From the NCBI GenBank assembly GCA_045046905.1, contig JASFYU010000178.1, forward strand, positions 1 through 17,710: 17,710 nt of DNA. The letters run 5' to 3'. The notes below the pieces were generated by a model. That model was not told where the DNA came from. It saw only the letters and a program-made list of their open reading frames with translations, and searched no databases. Shown in pieces: positions 1-7,430 of this stretch. The stretch comes from JASFYU01 sp045046905. Lineage in GTDB: Bacteria; Bacteroidota; Bacteroidia; Flavobacteriales; Flavobacteriaceae. Position numbers and translations under genes: made by a program. The number at the start of each line of letters is the position of its first letter. The first letter of the stretch is position 1.

Positions 1-103
1 TAATAGCCAAGGAATACAGTATTGTAAATTTAAGCTTCAGAGGAGCGATATCATAATATGGCTTATCAAAAAAGAGCAAGAATGTCACAGCGTGACAGAA
101 TAA
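1..103 (+). repeat. Outer ~104-nt repeat, left copy 1
   Basis: This is the first of two tandem copies left of the transposase gene. It begins with TAATAGCC, which recurs at 104, giving a period of 103 nt. It holds a near-palindrome GCTTC-AGA-GGAGC (34-46), the conserved core GGAGCGATAT, an ATATGGCTTATC stretch, and a perfect hairpin TGTCAC-AGC-GTGACA (83-97). The same order of elements is found again at 830-1012. The window starts here, so the array may continue to the left. Confidence 0.8.
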
Positions 104-166
104 TAATAGCCAAGAAATATAATATTATAAATTTAAGCTCCAGAGGAGCGATATAGTAATATGGCA
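104..166 (+). repeat. Outer repeat, left copy 2, running into the transposase start
   Basis: This is a second tandem copy, cut short where the coding region begins. It holds the perfect hairpin GCTCC-AGA-GGAGC (137-149) followed by GATAT. The ATATGGC that is non-coding in the other copies here supplies the start codon of the transposase (ATG at 161). GAGGAG at 143-148, part of the hairpin, is the only purine-rich stretch that could act as a ribosome binding site, but it lies 12 nt from the ATG, longer than usual. The repeat hairpin could therefore influence translation of the transposase. Confidence 0.8.
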
Positions 167-619
167 AACACATATACACAACTCTATTTTCACATTGTTT
201 TTGCAGTAAAAGGCAGGAGCAATCTTATTTTCGTGAACTGGAAAGACGAATTGTATAAATATATTTCAGGAATAATCTCAAATAAAAACCAGAAATTAAT
301 GATTATTAATGGCATGCCAAATCATATACATCTGTTAATTGGCACAAAACCAACTTGCAATTTATCTGATTTGGTGAGAGATATAAAGGCCAATTCCTCT
401 AAATGGATTCATGAAAAGCGATTTGTAAACGGAAAGTTTGAATGGCAAACAGGTTTTGGGGCATTTACGGTAAGTCAATCAGGATTGAAAAATGTAATAC
501 ATTACATTAAAAACCAAGAGGAACATCATAAGGTTAAAACATTTAAAGAAGAATATCTTGATTTTCTAAAGGCCTATAAAATTGAATATAAAGCAGAATA
601 TATTTTTACAGATGAGTAA
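161..619 (+). CDS. IS200-like / REP-associated tyrosine (Y1 HUH) transposase
   Basis: This is a single-domain Y1 transposase of 152 residues, the usual length of IS200/IS605 TnpA and RAYT proteins, which nick and join single-stranded DNA at hairpins. The HUH metal-binding motif is PNHIHLLI (His55, His57). The likely nucleophile is Tyr115 in the helix YIKNQEEHH. The stretch WQTGFGAFTVSQS (residues 95-107) is typical of this family. The gene looks intact. There is no TnpB partner. It is surrounded by hairpin-bearing repeats on both sides, as in RAYT/REP systems, rather than by one left end and one right end of a compact IS. The repeats supply both its start codon and the bases around its stop codon (TAA 617-619). 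The family call is firm. Whether it moves as an IS or serves as a domesticated REP-processing enzyme cannot be settled from one copy. Confidence 0.92.
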   Translation: MANTYTQLYFHIVFAVKGRSNLIFVNWKDELYKYISGIISNKNQKLMIINGMPNHIHLLIGTKPTCNLSDLVRDIKANSSKWIHEKRFVNGKFEWQTGFGAFTVSQSGLKNVIHYIKNQEEHHKVKTFKEEYLDFLKAYKIEYKAEYIFTDE

Positions 620-708
620 TATCACTCCTACAGAGCTTGATAACCAACATAGAAATATGTTTTATTAGTATGTTGCTCCTCTATAGCTATAAAAATAGCT
701 GAGAAATT
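617..708 (+). repeat. Downstream repeat unit 1
   Basis: About 90 nt that recur at 747-836 (offset 130 nt). The unit begins with TAATATCACTCCTACAGAGC, which is a degraded inverted version of the hairpin element upstream of the transposase. It ends with TTGCTCCTCTATAGCTA and AATAGCTGAGAAAT. The transposase stop codon TAA is its first three bases. The hairpin arms are imperfect in this copy. Confidence 0.75.
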
Positions 709-746
709 CTATACCCAAAAAGCCTTTGCAGGTAAATCATCTTTGA

Positions 747-836
747 TAATATCGCTCCTACAGAGCTTGATAATGAACATAAAAATATATTCTATTAGTA
801 TGTTGCTCCTCTGGAGCTACAAAATAGCTGAGAAAT
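747..836 (+). repeat. Downstream repeat unit 2 with perfect hairpin
   Basis: This is a second copy of the downstream unit. It contains the perfect hairpin GCTCC-TCT-GGAGC (805-817). The 14-mer GCTCCTCTGGAGCT at 805-818 is the exact reverse complement of AGCTCCAGAGGAGC at 136-149, so the two best hairpins are oppositely oriented and bracket the transposase gene. The 38 nt between the two downstream units (709-746) show no clear repeat. Confidence 0.75.
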
Positions 837-924
837 ATAATATAGTAAACAAAACACCAGAAGAGCGATATCGTAATATGGCTTATCAAAAGGAGAACAA
901 GAATGTCACAGCGTGACAGAATAG
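830..924 (+). repeat. Outer repeat, right copy 1
   Basis: Same orientation as the left outer copies. It contains AAGAGCGATATCGTAATATG, GGCTTATCAAAA and the hairpin TGTCAC-AGC-GTGACA (904-918), nearly identical to 42-101. Its CCAG-AGAGC part has lost the palindrome seen at 137-149. It follows downstream unit 2 directly, with a few shared bases. Confidence 0.78.
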
Positions 925-1012
925 TATTAGCCTAGGAATACAGTATTGTAAGTTTAAACACCAGAAGAGCGATATCGTAATATGACTTATCAATAGGAGA
1001 ATAAAAATATGT
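925..1012 (+). repeat. Outer repeat, right copy 2, ending at the FG-GAP gene
   Basis: A tandem copy 104 nt after the previous one, comparing CCAGAAGAGC at 857 and 961. It diverges after GGAGAATAA and ends within about 10 nt of the stop codon of the minus-strand FG-GAP gene (TAA at 1021-1019). It lacks the GTCAC hairpin. With the three copies above, it fills the 399 nt between the transposase and the next gene; nothing coding is seen there. Confidence 0.72.
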
Positions 1013-1027
1013 GTAATATTATTCTCC
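996..1027. terminator. Inverted repeat across the end of the FG-GAP gene, possible terminator
   Basis: Perfect 9-nt arms GGAGAATAA (996-1004) and TTATTCTCC (1019-1027) enclose a 14-nt AT-rich loop. The right arm contains the last codons and stop of the minus-strand gene, and the left arm belongs to the outer repeat. There is no clear T tract, so termination is only a possibility. Confidence 0.35.
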
Positions 1028-2197
1028 GATGGTATTCTCAAAAAGAAAAATTCCGTTTTTATTGACAATTACAATATCGAGTTTATTGTCTTTGTTCAAG
1101 TCTTCTACCACAATATTAAGACCTGCACCCGAGTCATTGTCAATAATATGTTCTTTAAAATAGGGTAGTTCCTCTGGGGTGAATTCAATCCAAAGTAAAT
1201 AGGGCGTATCGGCATCACCGTCATCGCGGCCATTATGGGCCAGAAACCGTTTTCCTGTAATATAATCCTCACGGCCATCGTTATTCAGATCCGCCATAAT
1301 AGACGAATGTGTTTGTGCGGTGGTAGTACTCATCAAATGGGTTGTGAAACTTTGATCTTTCAACTGTTCGTGCCACCAAATACCCAATTTATGGGCTGAT
1401 GCACTGACCACGTCATTTAGTCCATCGCCATTTACATCGAGTATCTGCATATGGGAACAAGCTTCTCCTAAATTTGCCGTATGAAATACCCAATCTCCTG
1501 ATTTTTTATCAGCCTTGCCTTCGAACCAACCTTCTTTAATGACTACATCTTTTTGCCCATCGCCATTGATATCACCAAAACCAATACCATGTGAAAACCG
1601 TTCTGTTGCCGCGACATTTTCTTGGCTTAGGGCATGTCTTTTCCATTGCGTCTCTCCAGATTTTAGAGGTGCCTGAAGCCATACAATTTGTTTTTTATCA
1701 ACATCACCACAAAGTATATCGAGTCTGCCATCACCGTCAACATCAATAAACCCAGGAGATTCATTGGCAATACCCATAGCATCTGCAATGATATGTTTTT
1801 GCCAAATACCGGGTTTATTTTTCGGGTTTTCGAACCAAAATCCGGGCTTTCCGGGGTAGTCGATTATAATAACATCGTCCCATCCATCTAAATTCACGTC
1901 CATGGCCAAGTTCAAGAAAGATTCGCTGTATTCCTTTCTAGGATCAAAAATACGTGATGGAGCCATCTCGTGTCGTGTCCATAAAGGGGCTTCGAACCAA
2001 TAGTAACCCGCAATAATATCTATTTGCCCATCTTTGTTCAGATCAGCTACGGCAACGCCTTCGGAAATGAAATCACGGCTAATGGTAGTCTTTTTAAAAT
2101 TTTTGGAGCTTATCGATTGGCTATGAGCCAAGTATGTGCATAGACATACTAATACGCTTAGTATCGATTTTATCGCACTGCTATTTTGAGTTTTCAT
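1019..2197 (-). CDS. Secreted FG-GAP / VCBS repeat protein
   Basis: About 392 residues, made almost entirely of FG-GAP/VCBS-type repeats that build a beta-propeller with calcium-binding loops. Seven loops of the DxNxDGxxD type are visible, for example DLNKDGQID, DVNLDGWDD, DVDGDGRLD, DINGDGQKD, DVNGDGLND, DLNNDGRED and DLNKDNKLD. Most are followed by a W/F-rich strand such as WFEAP or WFENP. An ATG at 2248 would add 17 residues and sit 6 nt from the upstream stop. The start at 2197 is preferred because it gives a normal signal peptide (MKTQNSSAIKS, a hydrophobic stretch, then AHS before Gln). It is the last gene of the run from the dehydrogenase at 5131. Related proteins often accompany sugar dehydrogenase and DUF1080 genes. 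No catalytic site is apparent; a binding or scaffolding role is an inference. Confidence 0.85.
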   Translation of the reverse strand: MKTQNSSAIKSILSVLVCLCTYLAHSQSISSKNFKKTTISRDFISEGVAVADLNKDGQIDIIAGYYWFEAPLWTRHEMAPSRIFDPRKEYSESFLNLAMDVNLDGWDDVIIIDYPGKPGFWFENPKNKPGIWQKHIIADAMGIANESPGFIDVDGDGRLDILCGDVDKKQIVWLQAPLKSGETQWKRHALSQENVAATERFSHGIGFGDINGDGQKDVVIKEGWFEGKADKKSGDWVFHTANLGEACSHMQILDVNGDGLNDVVSASAHKLGIWWHEQLKDQSFTTHLMSTTTAQTHSSIMADLNNDGREDYITGKRFLAHNGRDDGDADTPYLLWIEFTPEELPYFKEHIIDNDSGAGLNIVVEDLNKDNKLDIVIVNKNGIFLFENTIGE

Positions 2198-2254
2198 TGT
2201 ATTCAATAAGTAGGTTGATTTACATAGAGCTTGTTTGAGTGACTTCATGGGCTT

Positions 2255-5131
2255 TTATTCTGCGAGTATGGCTTTAATCAAAACTTGGTTCTCATTGTTC
2301 CCTGTAGGGTTTACGTTGACCAATCGGTCTTTTAAGGCTTTTAATAATGCTTTGGAGTCAGGAGTATCTAGTGCCCCTATCCGTTGAATGGTGTAGGTCA
2401 AAAATCGTGGTGTTTTTGCTTTCTCTGCCATTTTAAGCAGGCGTTCAGCATCCAAGGCTGCCAAGGGTTCGGCGGCATACCAATACATAAGGGGCAGATT
2501 GTGGTCGGCTATGTCTTCTGATTTTTGAACAAGGGCCTCCAAGATGTCCCAGCGTAGTTCTGGTTTTAATCGCAGTATTCCTGATGTAAGATAGAGCCGC
2601 ACCAAGGCCGACTCGTCATTTTTTGCCAGGTTTACAAAATGAGATAGCGTAGCCGATGAAACTTTTTTGTCCTCGGTCAATAGCTGTATGGCCCAGCCCC
2701 TGATATATTCACTTGAATTGGTCAAGAGGTTGTTTAATTCTTTCTCTGAAAATCCGTCAGTTACATGCAGCGTCCATAGAGCACGTAGTTTTCGGGTCAC
2801 ATCAGGATTACCGGCCAGTATTTTTCTTAGGGCCATATGTACTTTTGGGTTCGGACCACGTTCTTGCAAAATAGTTCTGGCCTGCCGTACATACCATTCA
2901 TTCTCGTGTAATTGATAATTGACCAAATCCATATCCTCAGCTTTTGACAAATCTACCTGTACCCATTTATCATTCTCATGGCTAATCTTAAAAATTCGCC
3001 CCAAGGCTTTGTCATGCACCTCTGGGTTTGGGCTGTGGCATTGGTTCTGATCGTACCAATCTATTGCGAATACGGATCCGCTGGGATCATATTTAAAATT
3101 AAGCCATTGCGACCAAGAATCGTTCATCGTAATAAAATCGGGTTTGTGCGAAGCGATATAGCCGGATCCCGATCGGGTCAATTGGTCATTGTTCAGTTTT
3201 GCTCCGTTGATGTTATTCATAAAGATAGTATTGTGGTACTTCTGTGGCCAAGTATTTCCGCCCAAATAAATCATGGCTCCTGCATGTGCATGACCACCTC
3301 CTGCTGCTGCAGACCTGAAATTACCGGCATGAGGCCCTCGATCTCCTAAATAATGCACATGATCCCCTATGGTTTTTATATCGTCATAAGTGTAGGGATT
3401 AAAATGCTCTCCACCTTGACGTTGGTATCGAGCACCTTGTATAATGTGGTACATATGCGGAATTACGCAGACCGTAATAAATGGATGCCCATAGTCGTTG
3501 AAATCAATTCCCCAGGGGTTACTGGTACCTTCCGAAAAAATTTCGAACTCATGCCTCGTAGGGTGATACCGCCATACCGCCGCATTCAATTTGGTGCGTT
3601 CTTTATCGGTAGCCCCGGGTTTGCCTACGTTTGAATGGGTGAATACACCGTGTACACCATAAAGCCATCCATCGGGTCCCCATCTCAAATTATTAAGTAC
3701 CTCATGGGTATCATCAAGACCCCAGCCATCGAGTAACTTCTGCGGTGGTCCTGCCGGTTTATCATTTTCTTCATCAATAGGGATAAACAAAAGATAAGGC
3801 GCCGCGCCTAGCCAAACACCGCCCATGCCTACTTCGATACCACTGACCAGGTTGAGCCCTGTGGTAAATACTTTTCTTTTGTCTAAGGTGCCATCTCCGT
3901 TGGTATCCTCAAAAATAAGAATACGATCTCTGCCTTCTCCCTCGGTGGCAGGAATAGGGTAGGTATGGCCTTCTACGACCCACAGTCTACCACGCTGGTC
4001 TATCGTAAAACTGATAGGGCGAACAATATCGGGTTCGGCCGCCGCTAGCTGTATTTTAAAACCTTCAGGTAGATCCATAGCTTTAGCCGCTTTGGTACCT
4101 GAAAGACCTGAGTTTATGATGGGATCCAATGGTGGAAGAATAATAATGTCCTCTTGATGCAGTTCATTAGAAAAGTAGGGTCGTTCGGGATAGAACAAGA
4201 AATCATCAAAATTAATATGCGCCCAAGTATCATCACGAATATATGAAATTGGCGATGTGCCGCTCTCATTGTCGATAATACGGATAAAGATGTTTTTGTT
4301 TAAATAGGCACTTAAGTCGGCAACTACAGGTTGCATGGTAATGCGACCTTGACCTGTAGATTTAAAAATGACCTCATCGGTTTCGGCAAGTATCAGTTCT
4401 ACCCGAGTGTCAGCCAATACACCTCCTGATACCCTGAAGGAAGCAAAGGGGTGGGTGACCTCAAAAGGGGTAGAGGTCAAGCTTCCCTTTAATTTATAAT
4501 TTGTTGTTCCTCCACTGCTCAAAAAATAATCTCCATCAAAACCAATGTTGACATTTTCTTCGTGAACCGTAGATGGCCTATTGAAAAGAGGGTTTTTAAA
4601 AGCATCGCCCTTGGCAGTCCAATCACTTAAGCTGCCCCTTTCAAAGCCCAGATTCAAGGGCTTTCCATTCTTCATAGGTACAATTCCGGCTATTACACGA
4701 GTAACAATGGTGCCTTCGACCAGTTTAAACGTACCCACCATTCCTGCTGCACGATGACCTGGGACCGTACAAAAATAGGTATCATCGCTCTCTGCCCAAA
4801 AAGTGATGCTCGTACTTGAGCCTTTCTCGAAAAGGGTTTTACTTTTTATTCCTAATTTTTCTATGGCGATATCGTGGGTCATAGTCTCCCCGTTGGTGAT
4901 GGTAATACGAACACGCTCACCCTTATTTGCGCGTAATGTAGGGTTTCGGGTACCATCACTGCCAAAATACCCTAGCATGGTGGCCTCAAGGGCAAATTCT
5001 CGATCAATATGGGTAGAATCTCGAACTATAGTCTCTACGGTTTTGTTTTTAGCCTTGGGCCGACAACAAATACATGTGGAGATGAGTAGCAGTACTACAC
5101 AAGAAAAGAAAATAAAGCGGTATTGTTTCAT
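2255..5131 (-). CDS. Plastocyanin-like domain fused to PVC-type sugar dehydrogenase and HEAT-like repeats
   Basis: A 958-residue exported protein. The signal peptide ends at a lipobox-like stretch (LLLIS-TC, Cys20), so it is probably a lipoprotein. Residues about 45-140 form a type-1 copper domain with the full ligand set: His86 (MTHDIAIE), Cys121, His126 (CTVPGHRAAGM) and Met131. Residues about 155-320 look like a beta-sandwich, possibly galactose-binding, of unrecognised family. Residues about 352-715 match the PVC-type membrane-bound dehydrogenase propeller (TIGR02604 type, related to glucose/sorbosone dehydrogenases), with LPEGFKIQLAA, WVVEGHTYP, FEDTNGDG and the His-rich GGGHAHAG. Residues about 740-930 look like HEAT repeats. 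Relatives in Planctomycetes and Verrucomicrobia often end in a c-type heme domain, but no CxxCH is present here. The natural inference is that copper replaces heme as electron acceptor. Its start is 29 nt after the DUF1080 gene, so they are probably cotranscribed. The substrate is unknown. Confidence 0.88.
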   Translation of the reverse strand: MKQYRFIFFSCVVLLLISTCICCRPKAKNKTVETIVRDSTHIDREFALEATMLGYFGSDGTRNPTLRANKGERVRITITNGETMTHDIAIEKLGIKSKTLFEKGSSTSITFWAESDDTYFCTVPGHRAAGMVGTFKLVEGTIVTRVIAGIVPMKNGKPLNLGFERGSLSDWTAKGDAFKNPLFNRPSTVHEENVNIGFDGDYFLSSGGTTNYKLKGSLTSTPFEVTHPFASFRVSGGVLADTRVELILAETDEVIFKSTGQGRITMQPVVADLSAYLNKNIFIRIIDNESGTSPISYIRDDTWAHINFDDFLFYPERPYFSNELHQEDIIILPPLDPIINSGLSGTKAAKAMDLPEGFKIQLAAAEPDIVRPISFTIDQRGRLWVVEGHTYPIPATEGEGRDRILIFEDTNGDGTLDKRKVFTTGLNLVSGIEVGMGGVWLGAAPYLLFIPIDEENDKPAGPPQKLLDGWGLDDTHEVLNNLRWGPDGWLYGVHGVFTHSNVGKPGATDKERTKLNAAVWRYHPTRHEFEIFSEGTSNPWGIDFNDYGHPFITVCVIPHMYHIIQGARYQRQGGEHFNPYTYDDIKTIGDHVHYLGDRGPHAGNFRSAAAGGGHAHAGAMIYLGGNTWPQKYHNTIFMNNINGAKLNNDQLTRSGSGYIASHKPDFITMNDSWSQWLNFKYDPSGSVFAIDWYDQNQCHSPNPEVHDKALGRIFKISHENDKWVQVDLSKAEDMDLVNYQLHENEWYVRQARTILQERGPNPKVHMALRKILAGNPDVTRKLRALWTLHVTDGFSEKELNNLLTNSSEYIRGWAIQLLTEDKKVSSATLSHFVNLAKNDESALVRLYLTSGILRLKPELRWDILEALVQKSEDIADHNLPLMYWYAAEPLAALDAERLLKMAEKAKTPRFLTYTIQRIGALDTPDSKALLKALKDRLVNVNPTGNNENQVLIKAILAE

Positions 5132-5160
5132 AAGGTTGGGTTGAAATTTCTTTCGATTTT

Positions 5161-5799
5161 TTACTGGAGTTCCTCGATAAAAATATCTTTGAGTTCTACT
5201 TGCGCCATACCGCCTCCGTGAATTTGAAAACCGATTAGACCAGCTTGCGGAATGCTCATATCTTCTTCGATATAATCAACGGTCTTATGGCCATTTATAT
5301 ACAGTCGAATGCGACGATCTTCAGCACGAATTTCATAATCGTTCCAGTCATCTTTCTTTATCCATTGTAATACTTGTAGTGAATCTGGTGCTATTAAAGT
5401 TTTATTCCTACGTGATTCATCATAAAGACTTACCCAATAGTCTTCGCCCCAATCTGCTTGATAGCCGATCATTTCATAGTCAGGGTCTGTCAAACGCTCA
5501 CTTCGAAACTGAATGCCCGAATTTATAAAGCCTTCATTCCCCGTCAATTTTATTTTCAGTTTTAAAATGAAATTGGCGTATGTACGATCGGTACATAAGA
5601 AATCATTGTGAAGCACCGTTTTATTCAACCAACCGCCCACAATGGTTCCGTTGGTGATACGCCATGTATTTGTGGTATCCCCTTGCCAGCCCCTAAAGGT
5701 TTTTCCATCGAAAAGACGTGTTGTATTCGCAGATTGGTTTTTGCAAGCTATTGTAGAGAGTAATAGTATAAGGGCACTACAATAAAGGAAAGATTTCAT
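5161..5799 (-). CDS. DUF1080 / 3-keto-glycoside hydrolase family lipoprotein
   Basis: 212 residues. The signal peptide ends in the lipobox STIAC (Cys19), so the protein is probably anchored in a membrane facing the periplasm or surface. The mature part is one concanavalin-like domain of the DUF1080 family (Pfam 3keto-disac_hyd): LFDGKTFRGW (29-38), a WRITNGTIVGG strand, GFINSGIQFRS, and IRLYINGHKTVDYIE near the end. Some members cleave 3-keto-glycosides produced by Gfo/Idh/MocA-type oxidoreductases, and such an oxidoreductase lies directly upstream here. A 257-nt gap (5800-6056) separates the two. That gap is AT-rich, with no clear Bacteroidetes promoter (TAnnTTTG) and no strong hairpin that I can see. 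The glycoside handled cannot be told. Confidence 0.88.
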   Translation of the reverse strand: MKSFLYCSALILLLSTIACKNQSANTTRLFDGKTFRGWQGDTTNTWRITNGTIVGGWLNKTVLHNDFLCTDRTYANFILKLKIKLTGNEGFINSGIQFRSERLTDPDYEMIGYQADWGEDYWVSLYDESRRNKTLIAPDSLQVLQWIKKDDWNDYEIRAEDRRIRLYINGHKTVDYIEEDMSIPQAGLIGFQIHGGGMAQVELKDIFIEELQ

Positions 5800-6056
5800 T
5801 GCGATTTTGTTAAGAACTGATTAATCCTATATTCTTTTTATCTTGATTTTAAGCTTCTTGTTCGAGACCAATTAGGCTTTTGGTAGCAATTTCTTTTGCA
5901 TTAAAAATAAGGATTAAATTTAGATATAATGCCTCTTTGCTGATTTGCATAGGGTTATGCTAACTTAACTATAAGTGATACAACTAAAATTGAAAGTATT
6001 TGAATGACTTGGTTTAGAGGTGCCCTATAGTAAAATTGGTATTCCTTAATAAAATT

Positions 6057-7430
6057 CTAAAATTGATTAGGGTGAGGATGCTCCCATGGCTTTCTATAAG
6101 CCCGTTCTAAGAGTTTGGTGGCTTCGGGGTCATTTTCGATTATTCTATTTTCAGGGCTATAAATCAAGGGTCTTTCGGTCTGCATAGCCAAATTTGCAAG
6201 AATACAACTCGCCGTAGAGATATGACCTTGCTCTATATCGGCTATGGGTAAGCCGCCCGTATCAATGGCCGCGAGAAAATCTAGCATATGTAATCGGGTC
6301 GCTGGGGCTGCATTGAGCTCGATACGATTTTCGGTAAGGTCCTCGGGGTATTTTTCTCTTTCATAAACAACATCTTTATGAATGGCTTTACCATCGCCAT
6401 GAGGTACAAAATCGTATTTCATGGTACTACCTGATAAGGTTCCCTTTTCACCAAATAGTTTAAAAGACCAGGGGTATTCTGGGTCGGCTGGGCTACCCCA
6501 AGTACGGTGTTTCCATACGCAGTCAAGTTCATCGAACTCAAAAATTGCGGTTTGGGTGTCTGAAATATTCGATTTTCCACCTTTTTGCACATAAATGCCA
6601 CCAGTGGAGCTTATGCGTTTCGGCCACCCCAAATCTAGCATCCATCGTACGGTGTCCAACATATGAACGCACATATCACCCATAATACCATTGCCGTATT
6701 CCATAAACGTACGCCACCATCGTGTATGGGGCAAACCGTCATAAGCTCGTAGTGGGGCAGGACCTGTCCACATTTCGTAATCCAGATAATCGGGTATTGG
6801 CTGTAAAGGAGGATTATCATTGGCACGCATATGATAGTAACAGCACATTTCTACATGTGATACCTTGCCCAACAGTCCGCTATCCACTATATTTTTTTTG
6901 GCATCGATCAGATGGGGAGTGCTTTTACGCTGTGTACCTACCTGTACCACACGGCCATATTTTCTGGCGGCGGCTACCATGGCCTCCCCCTCCATAACGT
7001 CAACGCTTATGGGCTTTTGCACATAAACATGGGCTCCGGCTTTAAGTGCCTCGATAGTCTGTAAAGCATGCCAATGGTCAGGCGTTCCGATAAGTACAAT
7101 ATCCAAGTCCTTTTCTCCCAGCATTTTTCGGTAATCAGAATACAGTCTTGGTCTTTTACCTGACTTTTGTCTTTGACTCACTAAAGTCGCGGCTTCGGAT
7201 AATAATTTACGATCTACGTCACAGAGCGAAACAACATCAATATTAGCCACTTGTATAAGTCGAAAAAGGTCGCTTTTACCATACCAACCAGTTCCTATAA
7301 GACCTACTCTAATCGGTTTTACACTATGCATCAATTCAAGGCCATAGGCCCCAAACGAAGATAAAATCAATGAAGCACTCGCCCCTTTAACAAAATTTCT
7401 TCGATTGATATAGAACGTGTTTTTTTTCAT
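6057..7430 (-). CDS. Tat-exported Gfo/Idh/MocA family oxidoreductase
   Basis: 457 residues. The N-terminus carries a twin-arginine signal (NRRNFVKGASAS, Arg10-Arg11) followed by a hydrophobic stretch, suggesting export folded with its nucleotide. The Rossmann fold starts at residue 41 with GLIGTGWYG. Further family marks are IGTPDHWHALQ (114-124), the catalytic-type lysine in YVQKPISVD (Lys139), and the DxxxH pair in GDMCVHMLD (Asp252, His256). The C-terminal alpha/beta domain follows, and the length is normal for the exported subfamily. Members oxidise or reduce sugar hydroxyls with NAD(P), including C3 oxidation of glycosides. The DUF1080 gene next in line supports that role by inference. 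It is the first gene of the minus-strand group; its promoter should lie in 7431-7787, where a 12-nt palindrome sits 25 nt upstream of the start. Confidence 0.9.
   Translation of the reverse strand: MKKNTFYINRRNFVKGASASLILSSFGAYGLELMHSVKPIRVGLIGTGWYGKSDLFRLIQVANIDVVSLCDVDRKLLSEAATLVSQRQKSGKRPRLYSDYRKMLGEKDLDIVLIGTPDHWHALQTIEALKAGAHVYVQKPISVDVMEGEAMVAAARKYGRVVQVGTQRKSTPHLIDAKKNIVDSGLLGKVSHVEMCCYYHMRANDNPPLQPIPDYLDYEMWTGPAPLRAYDGLPHTRWWRTFMEYGNGIMGDMCVHMLDTVRWMLDLGWPKRISSTGGIYVQKGGKSNISDTQTAIFEFDELDCVWKHRTWGSPADPEYPWSFKLFGEKGTLSGSTMKYDFVPHGDGKAIHKDVVYEREKYPEDLTENRIELNAAPATRLHMLDFLAAIDTGGLPIADIEQGHISTASCILANLAMQTERPLIYSPENRIIENDPEATKLLERAYRKPWEHPHPNQF

Noticed and set aside
58..156. A 32-codon open frame starting at the repeat's ATGGC and ending 4 nt before the transposase start
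   Set aside because: The equivalent frames in the copies at 878 and 982 stop after 12 and 4 codons, so the protein is not conserved between repeats. It looks like a by-product of the repeat sequence.
1..1012. CRISPR array
   Set aside because: The repeats are ~104 nt and tandem without unique spacers of even length, there are no cas genes, and the units surround a transposase.
886..1068. Minus-strand open frame of 60 codons overlapping the FG-GAP gene end
   Set aside because: It runs through the repeats and overlaps the FG-GAP coding end in another frame. It has a low-complexity hydrophobic translation and no recognisable family.
2667..5144. Several plus-strand open frames of 80-125 codons opposite the dehydrogenase gene
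   Set aside because: They lie antisense within a clearly coding gene and their translations show no domain.
5800..6056. Terminator or promoter between the Gfo/Idh and DUF1080 genes
   Set aside because: Only a weak 5-nt stem (ACCAA/TTGGT) was seen, and no TAnnTTTG box on the minus strand; not enough to call either.
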